A DNA stretch of 64,000 bases, taken from assembly GCF_901709675.1 (NCBI RefSeq), contig NC_051092.1, forward strand, positions 2,298,491 to 2,362,490. Reading direction: 5' to 3'. The notes below the pieces were generated by a model. It saw only the letters and a program-made list of their open reading frames with translations, was not told the DNA's origin and made no database searches. Positions 20,576-64,000 of the stretch are shown here, piece after piece; positions within the stretch are counted from its first letter, which is position 1, and each line of letters starts with the position of its first letter. The position numbers were made by a program, and so were the translations under genes. Source of the DNA: Syngnathus acus. Taxonomy: Eukaryota > Chordata > Actinopteri > Syngnathiformes > Syngnathidae.

Positions 20576-23500
20576 ATGTGCAACAGGCAGGACGATGAGT
20601 ACAGCTTGACGCACTTCAGCAGTGGCAAAATCGTCAGCATGGGCATCAAGAATCAGAGTCCTGCAGAGGACGATGGCGAGCGGCGTCTCATCAACCCGTC
20701 CGACATGTCCCGGAACCCCCCCACGCAGCCTTTCGTCTACGTGCTGGCCTTCTTCTCGGCCCTGGGTGGCTTCCTCTTCGGCTATGATACCGGCGTGGTT
20801 TCAGGAGCCATGCTGCTCCTCAAGCGGGAGATGAACCTCAACACCCTGTGGCAGGAGCTGGTGGTCTCCAGTACTGTGGGGGCAGCGGCCGTCTCCAGTT
20901 TGTGTGGTGGCTTCCTCAATGGGTTGCTGGGACGCAGGAAGTGCACACTGCTGGCCAGCTTCATCTTCACCTTCGGCGGGTTCATCCTGACGTTCGCACC
21001 CAACAAGGAGGTGCTCCTGGTTGGCAGGATCATCATCGGCCTCGGGATTGGTGAGTGTCTGTTGGGACCGTGTAGAAATGTTTGCGATAAACCAGGAATT
21101 GAAGAAATATATATTTCAAATATAGTTGTAGAAAGTCAATATTCGTATAATGTATTATTATAATTGATTCCTGACTTAATCACACCAATGTAAGATTGGT
21201 CGTTTTTTCCCCCCCCCTTCTATGTTTATAGTTCTGCCGCTTGAGTGAGGCAGAAAAAATAGTGAGCTGTGAGTGTTTGCGCACGTAGCAATTGTTGTTT
21301 TGTCAGCAAAAGTCGTTTTTCCTGTCGTAAAGAAATTTCAAACATGTTCAAAACTGTTAGCGAGCATTGAAACTTCCTGCTGCATACTTCTTCCCACCAG
21401 GCGTGGCCTCCATGACGCTCCCCGTGTACATCGCCGAGGTGTCGCCCCCCCACATGCGAGGCCAGCTGGTCACCGTCATCACCGTTCTCATCACCGCCGG
21501 ACAGTTCATCGCCAGCGTGGTGGACGGCGCCTTCAGCTATATGAAGCAGGATGGCTGGAGGTACGGCATGGTGACCAAAATCACATTGCGGTCACGGAAA
21601 AACTACTCGCAGCATCATAAACAAAGATGCAAATTACATTGAGGAGCGACCGTCCGCGTTGTATTGTAACGTAACATGTCTTAGGCAGTTTTGCTAACAA
21701 CTTGCGTGTTTGCACTAAATGACGTATAAACTTAACACCTCGGCTAATTAGTAATTTGCATGTGACAGACAAGCATGCAATCTGCAGTTGAGTGCTACAT
21801 TCAAAACGAGTTTTTCAAACTCCGTTTTTTTTTTTTACCTTGCGGGAGTTTGCTTTATTTATCTTGACACCAGAGAAGCTGTGAAACTTTTTTTTCTCTC
21901 ACATCAACTTGCATCTACTTCTACAAAAATAATAGAAATGAGCTTTTTTTTTTTCTCTCTCTCAAATAACCCCAAGTCTTTGTTTCAAAATCATTCACGT
22001 ACATCTTTCGTTGCTCAAGGTACATGTTGGGTCTGTCGGTGCTGCCCTCCATCTTGCAGTTTGTGGGCTTCCTCTTCCTGCCCGAGAGCCCCCGCTGGCT
22101 GCTGCAGAAGGGCCGAAAAGAGGAGGCCCGTCGCGTCCTGAGTCGCATCCGAGGCTGCCAGGACGTGGATGAGGAGTTCGACTACATCAGGACCAGCATC
22201 GAGGAGGAGGAGAAGGAGCTGCATGGAGGTGAGGAGGGGCGAGTTGGCAGTGAATATTTGTTATTCGGAAGGGCTCATGATTCAAGTATCATTTCAATCC
22301 AATGTAAAATGTCATCATTGGTTCTCCAGGTGGGATCATTCTTCTGCGCATGCTCGCCCACGGGCCCACCCGCAGGGCTCTGATCGTTGGCTGTGGCCTT
22401 CAGATGTTCCAGCAGCTGACAGGCATCAACACCGTCATGTAGGTCTTTATTTTCTCGGAGGGGAGGGTCTGGCTTTTCGGCACCTGGCGTGACCTTCTCC
22501 TCTTCTCCTTCTAGGTACTACAGCGCCACCATTCTGCAGATGTCAGGTGTACGCGAAGAGAGGCGGGCCATCTGGTTGTCGGCCGTCACCTCCGGGACCA
22601 ACTTTGTGTGCACGTCCCTCAGCATCTGGCTGGTGGACAGAGTCGGGCGCAGGAAGCTGACGCTGGCCAGTCTCACGGGTGAGTAGTCCAAGTATTTTTG
22701 GAAAAACCCAAAACAAAACCAACTGAGGTCAAAAAGACAAAACGAAATGAAAACTAACTCGTAGGAAAATTCCAAACTATTACAACACGGAATGCCTTTT
22801 TGTAAGTTGAATGCACCCGAAGGCGCGGCTAATTAGCACGTTAACAGTTACTGCAGTTGAAGCCAAAAATGTTTTTACCACGCATACCTGACACACCGCA
22901 ATGAACTTAAAGGACCAAGCCCAATTTCTAAACAAACAAAAGCAAGGCCTGAGCGAGTAAATGCGTTTCATTTACGTTTTAAAAACACCTGTCAGAAATT
23001 TTGTGCAGTGCCAAGAAATAACGGTCACAAAATACCGATTTAGATTTTACCATAAGAGTTGCCCGTTAGGTCTCAGGAATATATATCACTTTTAATACTG
23101 GATTCTTTTTAAAGGTACCACTCTGAGTCTCAGCGTTTTATCGCTGGGCTTCTTGCTGTCAGCTCAGTACTCTCCCGCAGTAACACTGCGACCGCTCGAC
23201 TCCCACAACTCCTCCTGCGTACAATACGGGTAAATATAATATATATTTTTTTTAATGACAATGTATGCCTGATCTTCATTAATATGTGGTTGTTCTCATC
23301 AGCCACTGTGGAGACTGCATGTTGAATCCCGCTTGTGGCTTTTGCTACCGCGAGAACAGCAGCAGCGGCGTTTTTGACTCCGCCTGCCTGCCCGTCGATC
23401 CCAAGACCACCGAGCACTCGGCATGGGGACGGTAGGTTGTTGTGTTTTCCTTTTATTGACTTGAATCGCAAAAGACTTATTTATCTTTTTATTCGACAGG

Positions 23501-24306
23501 TGTGTCAACAAAACGGACTCACAAGAGGGTCCATTCTGGGCGTACAACTTCTGCCCCACGTCTTACTCTTGGATCGTGCTGATGGGTCTCCTCCTCTACC
23601 TGACTTTCTTTGCTCCAGGTGTGCAAGCATGCTTTTGAAACAATACAACTTGTCATTATGACGTCATTAATCGTTTGAGTGTCTATTGTCATGCATTTGG
23701 AAAATGAAAATAACCGAATGGGAATGCCTGTGTGTGTGTGTTAGGGATGGGCCCCATGCCTTGGACTATTAACTCTGAGATCTACCCACTGTGGGCTCGC
23801 AGCACTGGAAATGCCTGCTCAGCCGGCGTCAACTGGATCTTCAACGTCGTCCTCTCTCTCACATTTCTTCACATCGCCGAGCTCATCACCTATCAAGGTG
23901 ACTGGTCAAACAAGGGTTGCGTTTCACGTTACCTTTTCGAGACGAGTTTGGTTTCTAATTTCGGTTCGCACAAAATGGCGTAAGAATTTCAAATTCGATT
24001 TTCAAACAGGGTTTTCAAATGAGGGTTTAAAGACCAGTTTAAGTGTTCAAAGCGCTGACAAAATTTGTCTTTTTGTTAGGCATCTTCTTTGTGTACATGG
24101 GCTTCACCGTCCTGGGCCTGGTCTTCACGTTTGGGTGCCTCCCTGAGACGCAAGGCCTGCAGCTGGAGGACATCGAGAACCTGTTCACGGGTCCGTTCTG
24201 CTCCTGCGGCACCTCCCCGAACCTCAGCAATCAGAACATCCAGTACATCCGGGTAAAAGGCAACAATTATCTGCCGTCGGACAACGACACCTCTGACATA
24301 GACTAG
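20576..24306 (+). CDS. slc2a13: slc2a13: proton myo-inositol cotransporter (HMIT), complete, 10 exons
   Basis: Exons: 20576-21050, 21401-21560, 22020-22228, 22330-22438, 22515-22678, 23115-23229, 23303-23431, 23500-23618, 23745-23897, 24080-24306. Total 1,860 nt, 619 residues; I recall 648 for human. HMIT carries H+ with myo-inositol, mostly in neurons and glia. Sugar-transporter family marks are all present: TM1 [72 protein letters not shown] and CLPETQG. The large HMIT-specific extracellular loop with paired cysteines ([15 protein letters not shown]) is kept. The tail [20 protein letters not shown] is HMIT-specific. The start was chosen because the sequence after it parallels the human N-terminus; that N-terminus is shorter than human, and its sorting signals are not clearly conserved (GERRLI only resembles a dileucine motif). 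Confidence 0.95.
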
Positions 24307-26779
24307 ATTGTGGCGGCGGGATTCTGGCTTTTTCTTGTTTGGCTTATTTTTCGTATGAAGACTGCTGCGGCTTGGAGGAAAATCATCTGCTGCCCTCTAC
24401 TGGCGAAGAGCATAAATTGAGCAAAATTTGCACCTGTAGATTTTTTTTATTTTTTTTATTGTGGGACCTTCCTACTCAGGCAACTCTGATCAATCTGTGG
24501 CTTCATCTCACATGGGTACGACTTTCCTCCTAACATTCTTAACATTCAAATCATCTCCAAGGAAAATTCAAAGGCAAAGCAAACACAAAATTATTTTTAA
24601 TATAAAACATAAATGTTTTAGACCTCTGTAAAAGATGTCAACAATATGAAAAATACCAAACATCTCTAAAGATTTTTATTTAAAATACTGAATTTAAAAG
24701 GTGATAATTCTAGTGCAATTTGAAGGTCCAAAAAACGTTTTGATTGATGGCTGTGACTTATGGTTCTCAGCCTTTAGATAGAAAAGTAGAAAACCATTAC
24801 TTTCTTACTATACCGTATAACCAGCACACTTTCTGAAGACGGCAAGAGTACTGCACTGTATGTTTTGGACCATTGCCTTATTTTATTTTAGCTACAGGGT
24901 TGAAGCTAGGAGTTTCGGTTTTACATCACCAAACGTGACAGCCATAGAACACTACATTAGTAAGACTTTATTACTGACACACTCCATTTTCTCTTCTTGA
25001 AATGCATTCCTGGGTCATGCTCATGTTTTGGTGCTTGGTGGTGCACTTTACAAAGTAATTGTATTTTATTTGATTTCTTTAAATGACTCACTAAAAGTAG
25101 TTGAAATGTTTTTAGAAAGGTCCGGAATTCAGCCTTGTCGACTTCGGGAAAGCGGGCGCCGAAAGTGGCGTAGCCTATATAACTGTAAGTAATTAAAAAA
25201 AAACAAAAAAAAAACAAGCACAATATTGTATATAAAGCATTTAAGCACCTTGGCAAAGGTAGAACCACATTTAATTCCTTCGCTCTGTCGCTTTTCTGAA
25301 ATGTATTTTCTTTTATTTCCACAGCTGAAATGACCTGCTTTGTGTTCTGAGCACCTTTTTACCCCACAGCCTTCATTTTGCATGAGCAGGAGGAAAAGGG
25401 CCTTTAGGGTATCCGGTCGGACTCACTCGGCTAGATGTTATTTCAGGGGTGGGCAAACGGTTGTGCTTGAGAGCTACATTTCATTTTTAAATGGGATAGA
25501 AGCGTGGCATGTATGTAAATAATTAAATATTTTTTCATTTTCATGTTTTTATTCATAATAAAATAAAAATAATATAAAGTGCAAAATATTAATCAACCAG
25601 TGCCATTTTTTTTTAAACCCTTTTTAGAGGGGACACAAATTCATACAACAAATTTGACAGGACTTTTGGAAATGATTAGGAAACGGCTATGTGGCCAACT
25701 TGATTGAGTTTGCCCACTCCTGTGATGAAGACGGTCCTCTTTATTTCAAACGGGACCTCAGTGATGTGCAAATTTCTTCTCGCTTAACACAATCCTAACA
25801 CATTCGCTATTATCACATCCAATTACAATGCAGGTATAGCATTTATATCCATCAATGGCGGTGGATATAGTGTCATGAAAAAGACTGATAAATTCTGTCT
25901 GTATACAATTTGCGGCGCACATTAAATGGCTGATATTGATAGTCTAGTCTAGTGGCTCAGTGAGGGTTAAAGGAAAAATGAACAGGGCTGGTCTAAGACT
26001 TGCACTCATCTAGGTATGGTGTGATAGGATTTATTTTTAATGGAATATTTATATACATTGTCACTGTCCAACTAAATCCACTAGGTTGTTAAATATAGGA
26101 GGCTAGGAGCACTTTTTTTGGTCAGTGCCAGAATGATTTCATTATGTCAAATATAGTCACACAATGTAATATGTTGTTGAATTATTCATGTTTAAATTTG
26201 TTTTTGGAGATATCTAAGTTGCTTGAAAACCAAAAGTCCGTTTTTTTTTTTTATATGTAGCACTTGTTAAGTTCTTCTTGAAGGAAAATAAAATAAATTA
26301 AGCTCATGTAACGTGTGATTGTTTCCCCCCCCCCCTTACCGTTTTTACATGTATTCTTTTTAACCTTGCCACTGTTTAATTTAATCGAAACGGCGTCACA
26401 CAACGCAGCCACAAGATGTCGCCAAAGCTCCGTGATGTCGCTTTTATTACTTTTACTTAACAACCTTAAGCTCCGTGCGTGCTTGAGCATGCCTCTGACA
26501 GCACCAAGCAACCACTCAGACGTCTTGTAAGAACAATGTGCACGTCAGAGGGGCTAAAACACGCGTAAAAACAAACATAACCGCAAATATTAAAAACACC
26601 TCCAGGTATGACGTGGTTTGATATTTTCCGTGCAGTGGTTGTTTGATTTCGTAATTGCATTGATGTAGTTTTAATTAAACGAATACAGAAGAAACATCCA
26701 GGCATTAAAACTAAAGTTAAATCATTCTAGATTTGTTGTTTATCAAAACAGAACGAATGCATGGACGATTAAGACGAGC

Positions 26780-27060
26780 CGAAAGAGGGCGTGGCTTAGT
26801 GACGCATTGCGGTTGACTCCCCGCCCGCCAGCGCTCCTCCACACGGCGCGTGCGTTTGCGTGCACAGCACACGTCTGTTTGCGTGCGCGTTCACGCTGCA
26901 TCAGTCGGTGCTGGTAAACTGGTACTGGCCCAGGCTTGCGCACGCGCGTGGCTGCATCCGTGGCGTCGGCGCAGGTAGAAAAGAAAAAAAAGAAACGTCT
27001 TATTTTTGGCGTTTTTCACCCCCCGACATGGCGGCGACCGATTGGCGGTAACGCTATTGC
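26780..27060 (+). promoter_or_regulatory. CpG-rich promoter of kif21a
   Basis: CpG density rises sharply against AT-rich flanks. A GC box (CCCCGCCC, 26819-26826), a KLF-type GGGCGTGGC, a CRE-like TGACGCA, a YY1-like ACATGGCGGC (27027-27036) and an inverted CCAAT box (ATTGG, 27041-27045) are visible, with no TATA box. The start codon follows at 27088. Confidence 0.55.
27028..27051 (+). CDS. Candidate 7-codon upstream ORF of kif21a
   Basis: ATG within the YY1-like motif opens MAATDWR and ends at TAA 27049-27051, 36 nt before the kif21a ATG. It is real only if the transcript begins upstream of 27028. Confidence 0.3.
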   Translation: MAATDWR

Positions 27061-27087
27061 CCTTTCGAGAGGATTACACGAGGAACC

Positions 27088-40288
<13,201 letters not shown>

Positions 40289-41671
40289 ACGTATTCGCCG
40301 CAACTTCTGCTGGACTCTGTTCTGATGTGCACTTTGATTCCCCCTCGCGCTTGTTTCTCCGCCAGTACGAAGCCCGAACACATACATGACACGTAGCCAC
40401 TAAGTGATAACAACTCATCAAGGTTGCGTTAAGTGCGCTTTCCAAGCATGAGCTATTATTAGCTATTGCTTGTTGCACCGTAGCCGTCCAACATGGCCGC
40501 CGCCGGTCTTGCCAAATCTCGGATGGAAAGTGTCGGGTTGCTAGCCGGTCTAAACAACCCGCCGCTGTGCTTCCTGTTTCTTGATGTCGTTAAGCTTCAT
40601 GTCTTCATGTCACCCCAAAAGACACAAAAGACACTCAACTCTACCTTGGAAGCTTCATTACATATATAACTTTTTTTTTTTCTGTTAAGTGTTCGAATGT
40701 GACAAATGCTGAATGCATCTTATTTATGTCATGTAGACCCGACTTGATTGTGTGGTGTGCGGGCTTCATGTTGGTCTTCTATTCTTAGCACGTAAGTCTT
40801 AAAAGTGATCATTTTGTTTTTTCAGGATGAAGCTTCTTACCACTATCCATCCTCTATATCGGCCACATACGTAAACGTGGTCCGCACTCCATCCACACGC
40901 CGACCTCCTCGGTCCTCCGTGTCCACACTCGTAACACGTACGTTAATGTGCACCATGCCCTCCTCGTGCGTTGATGCGGTTGGTTATATTCTCGAGATGA
41001 TCACATGGTCTGCGCTCACCCCGCTAATATTGTTATACGGTTGACCCACTCCGCGCTCACTGTGTGTATGTGACATCATCCATGCTAGCTCCATGCACAA
41101 TTAACTCCGACCCTCACTACATGTTGACATTGGGCGTGATCTCTTCGTATCTCTGATCACTATGCGTACATGGACATGCTTTGTGCTCTTTTTAAGTAAG
41201 TAAGCAGTCCGTGCTCATTTCGCTTTCAGTAGACATGGAGACGCGCTTACTTGACGTCCGCTACGGATGCAATTAACACTCACTTCATGCATATCGGCCA
41301 CACGTCGTCGCCTTGCTTCCATTTATCAGAGGGCTTCTTGTCGCGCACGACAGGCGCAGCCCACTCGTTAGCATAGCAAAGGCGCTGTTTATGTAATTTT
41401 GCGTCACAGACCTTTTCGTAGAGGCGAGGCCTTCCGATTTCATGAATGTTTCGATGATGACGAGGCTAACGCGAGCGAATGTTTTTCTTTAGGGACCACC
41501 GACGGGAACGCTTCCTGACTTGATTTTCATTATTTCACGCTTAGATTCTTTTCGTTGTTAGCAGTTTGTTCAGTCGAATTCTGGACCTTCCCTCCTCTTT
41601 TGGAATTGTAGAAGCCATCTTGCAAATGGCCATCGCTGTAGCTATTCTAATGTCAGATGATGCCTGGTTAG

Positions 41672-41677
41672 AATAAA
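41672..41677 (+). terminator. Candidate polyadenylation signal of kif21a
   Basis: AATAAA about 1.4 kb after the kif21a stop, followed within 40 nt by a T/GT-rich stretch. Confidence 0.5.
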
Positions 41678-42754
41678 CGCCATCTGTCAAAAAACAAAAC
41701 AGATCCCTTGTGCTTTCTTCTTTGCACAACAACCCCCCCCTACACACACACACACTTAAAATGTTGTTTCTCTAAGACTACTTGACTGTTAAATAATTAC
41801 CAAACGTATCCACCAGATGGCAGCAGCAACCAAACAAACGAAATAGACCCAGTGGGTTGGTTTTGAATTATTTCTCAAATTACTGCAAGTTATCTTATTA
41901 GAGTTATTTCTGCTATGTTTACATCCCACCTATTCGCTGTGCTCAAATCATGTTTTTATACATAATCCCTCCTCAGTCATGACGACTATCATTGCCCAAC
42001 TTTCAGTCCAACTTCTCGTGTTGTTTTCTCAAAGTGTCCCCGGCGGCAGCTTATTAAAGCGCGGGCGTTCATTCATTCATCCTCATTTAAAAACAGCAAC
42101 AGCAGCACGCGGAAGCTTTTTGCAGTATTGCACATGTGGGAGGAGATGCTGACTCAGCGCAACTTATCATCAGGAACACCCTTTGAACGCGGGGGATTCT
42201 CATTCAAGACCTCACTTTCTTTTGTTTTAGCATGCTAAGCTAAGGTTTGTTGTTGTTTTTTCAATGCTATGGTGCTCAATTAGTTTTTCTTTCTGAATCT
42301 TAATTAGAAAATTCATACATTTATCTTTTCTAAAATGTGACCTTCGTGTTGACCGGATGCTTTTTGGAGAGGGGTTAGCATGGACGCTAACCGTCGTTAG
42401 CACACATCACTGCCAGCCTGCCATTTTGCTCCGGGATGGTCAAGGTGGTCCCCGATGGCGGACCATCTGCTGAGTCACAGCTGGGCTGGACCACCTTTGC
42501 GCGACTTTGAAATAACTCGGTTTTCTTTTTCTTTTTTTTTTATGCAATCTAAGATGTTGCTTTTTCTTTGCCTTTTTTACGGTGACATTTTATCCTGAAA
42601 GATACACCGGAAGTGATGTCACCTGCAAATTTTGCATATCGCAGTCAATCAGGAGTTGGTGATTAACTTTTTTTTTTTACACTTGCATAGCAGTCAAATA
42701 CATACTGATGCTTTAAGCCACAGATGCTTGATATGGGAAATTTCTGTCTCCTTC

Positions 42755-43175
42755 AGCCCTCACTCTCTCCGGCTTTCTCCCCCTCCCTCCCTCTTTTCCT
42801 CTTTCCCCCTTTATTCCCCTTTCTTTCTCCCTCTCTCCCTTTGTCACTTCCTCTCATGTTTTTATCTCACCTCTCTGTCTCTCTCACCCTACTCATTCTC
42901 TCTTATCTCTTCTCTCTCCATCCATCCCTGTAGCTCTCCTTTCCTTTCTCTCTCCCACAATCTCTCTCCCTCCTGCTTTCTCCTTTTATCTCTCTCCCTC
43001 ACTTTCTCTTGGCTATTCCCCCTTCTCTCATCCTTACTCTGAGTGCTATGCAGGTATGAAGGTAATTATTACACACATCTGCTTTATTCCACAGCCAATT
43101 GAAACCCTTCCCTTCCTTCCCGCGCCTCTTTCTCTCTCGCTCTCTCTCCCTCCCTCTCGCTCTCTCCTCAGTGTT
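42755..43175. repeat. Polypyrimidine (CT-rich) tract upstream of cpne8
   Basis: About 400 bp in which the plus strand is almost entirely C and T (CTCTCCCTCC-type), interrupted at about 43030-43100. It ends some 235 bp before the cpne8 ATG. Confidence 0.8.
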
Positions 43176-43408
43176 GTCACACACTCCCATCATTTTCCCG
43201 CGCTCGTAAGCATCCACACATCGACGCTCTGGTGGGAGCAGCGGACGGAGGAGTCTCCTCCTTCTCCCTCCTCGGTCCCACCACTTCTACTACCAGCAAC
43301 TCCCTTTTGTCTTCTTCCTCAAGGCACGAGCACCGCCATCCTCATCATCATCCAGCTCCTTTCTGTCCCTCTCATGCCAGTCACTGAGGCTTTACTGCAG
43401 CTTGGAGC

Positions 43409-62878
<19,470 letters not shown>

Positions 62879-64000
62879 GCTTCGGGGGCCTCGTCTTCTC
62901 CTCCTTCTTCTTCTTCCGAATCTTCACTGGAAGCTTTTGAGGTGGTTACCGATGGTTGTTGTCGGAACGCCGTGCACGTGGACGCTGTGAAAAGTGACAG
63001 TGGGAACGCTAGCTGTGTCAGGGGGGTGTGGCCTGATCCGCATGACCATAACAGACGCCACTTCTGTGTCTCTCCGTAAATACATGTTTACAAGTTGAGG
63101 CCTGGATAAGGATGAAACTACCAATGGAGGTGAGGAGGCCGAATGGGAGCGTGTGACTTTTTTCATATTTACGATGTTATTAAATGGAGCATGTGCTAGT
63201 TAAAGAGAAGCATGCACTGTCGTCCTGCACTCAGGGCTTTGTCCCGCCCACCCGACTTGAACCAGCCTTACCTTTTGGCGGCGTTCTTCCACACGGCTTT
63301 TTGGAACCGTAGCTAGGCAGTACTCCGTAATCTTCACTTCAAAACAGGACTACAGTCTGTTATTAATTAATTTGTTCATTTTTGTATCTTTTGTCATCCT
63401 ACCTCTGAGTGTGTTGCCAAAGCATGCTAGCTTGTCTGTTTTTATTTTCTTATTGTTGTTATTCAAGTCTTTGAATTATTAATATTTCTTCCCCGTTGCA
63501 TTTTTTTTTTTTAAAGAACACAACATCAAAAATAATGAGGGAATGAAGTCAGTAGTAAATGACTGTTCTTGTAGCATTTAAATATTCTCCCTTTCTTGAC
63601 AAATTTATAGGAGTGAAGTATCAGGTGGTGCTAAAAAGATTCCAGCGATTCAATCTGTGAGTAACTCACATTCCCCATCGTATCGATTGTTGACATCCAA
63701 GATATTTGCCAATACCCAGAGTGACGATACCTGTCGTGATCGATGATGCCCACCGTCCCAAACGATTGCTCTCGATGACATTTCTATTCTTAGTTATTCT
63801 GAGTTGGATTTTGCCATGGCCAATATAAACGTGTCACAAAGTTGTGATACATTTCCTTGCCAATTTCTTATTAGGAATCGTAATTAATGAATTATTTCAC
63901 TGATTTATTCATTTGTCTTTCTGGCTTTCGGCTGCCAACGTTTCAGGGCCACTTCCAAACTTAAAAGGGGTGGGGGCGGGGGGATTATTTGTGCTGCACT
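62879..64000 (+). other. cpne8 3'UTR and downstream sequence
   Basis: No coding exon recognised. ATTAAA at 63179-63184 is one candidate polyadenylation signal. The window ends in unannotated sequence. Confidence 0.6.

Larger units (their letters stand above)
24307..27087. other. Intergenic slc2a13-kif21a, no gene seen
   Basis: Holds the slc2a13 3'UTR, AT-rich unannotated sequence and, from about 26780, a CpG-rich segment that should be the kif21a promoter. A plus-strand AATAAA at 25557-25562 is one possible slc2a13 polyadenylation signal. I searched for a peroxisomal ABC transporter (abcd2), which lies here in human, and saw none. Confidence 0.65.
40289..43408 (+). other. kif21a 3'UTR and kif21a-cpne8 intergenic region
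   Basis: No credible coding exon. It should hold the kif21a 3'UTR, up to a likely polyadenylation signal at 41672, and the cpne8 promoter and 5'UTR. The stretch 42755-43175 is strongly polypyrimidine. ORFs there are low-complexity Ser/Leu/Pro. Confidence 0.65.

Noticed and set aside
20580-20600. Acceptor-like TTCCTATGTGCAACAG inside the slc2a13 start region
   Set aside because: Using it would remove the start codon and make the first ATG out of frame; the N-terminal similarity to human HMIT supports an unspliced start at 20576.
24307-27087. Possible abcd2 remnant between slc2a13 and kif21a
   Set aside because: No Walker A/B, signature or peroxisomal transporter motifs in any frame by eye.
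42632-43042. 136-codon Ser/Leu/Pro-rich ORF upstream of cpne8
   Set aside because: It is a translation of the CT-rich tract with low-complexity composition and no family match.

Overview
The window is vertebrate nuclear DNA, almost certainly from an acanthomorph (spiny-rayed) teleost with a fairly compact genome. The genes have many short exons bounded by GT/AG introns, and introns are often 70-300 bp. There is much CA/TG microsatellite and CT-rich sequence, plus fish-type L2 LINE tails and small TA-flanked inverted-repeat elements. I could not identify the species. There are no prokaryotic features, no CRISPR array and no recognised tRNA or rRNA gene.

Layout, left to right. (1) 1-932 (+): the last three coding exons of slc6a15, a sodium-coupled neutral amino-acid transporter; the gene starts outside the window. 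(2) 2475-18524 (-): a complete lrrk2 (leucine-rich-repeat kinase 2) that I could splice into 50 coding exons, 7,551 nt, 2,516 residues. All domains are present: armadillo-like/ankyrin, LRR, Roc GTPase, COR, kinase and WD40. (3) 20576-24306 (+): complete slc2a13 (proton/myo-inositol cotransporter), 10 exons, 619 residues. (4) 27088-40288 (+): complete kif21a (kinesin-4 family), 35 coding exons, 1,582 residues. (5) 43409-62878 (+): complete cpne8 (copine), 20 exons, 566 residues. All four complete models join in frame and their lengths are close to my memory of the human proteins, which is strong internal support. The human comparisons are from memory; no alignment was run.

The order and relative orientation lrrk2 - slc2a13 - kif21a - cpne8 match human 12q12. 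However, slc2a13 and kif21a are only 2.8 kb apart, with no gene visible between them (ABCD2 lies there in human), and slc6a15 is tail-to-tail with lrrk2. lrrk2 and slc2a13 are head-to-head across about 2 kb. These genes do not form one pathway. Their shared location is ancestral synteny, although LRRK2 (membrane traffic), KIF21A (microtubule motor/pause factor) and copine-8 (calcium-dependent membrane binding) all act at the cytoskeleton/membrane interface.

Most notable sequence observations: the Roc domain of this lrrk2 carries valine where human has Arg1441, together with a strongly altered switch II next to the conserved DxxG motif; one kif21a intron, exactly at the motor P-loop, requires a GC donor; both slc2a13 and kif21a have a YY1-like ATGGCGG motif that doubles as the start of a short upstream ORF; and three related TA-flanked inverted-repeat elements lie in lrrk2 and cpne8 introns. 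I found no convincing undescribed multi-gene system.
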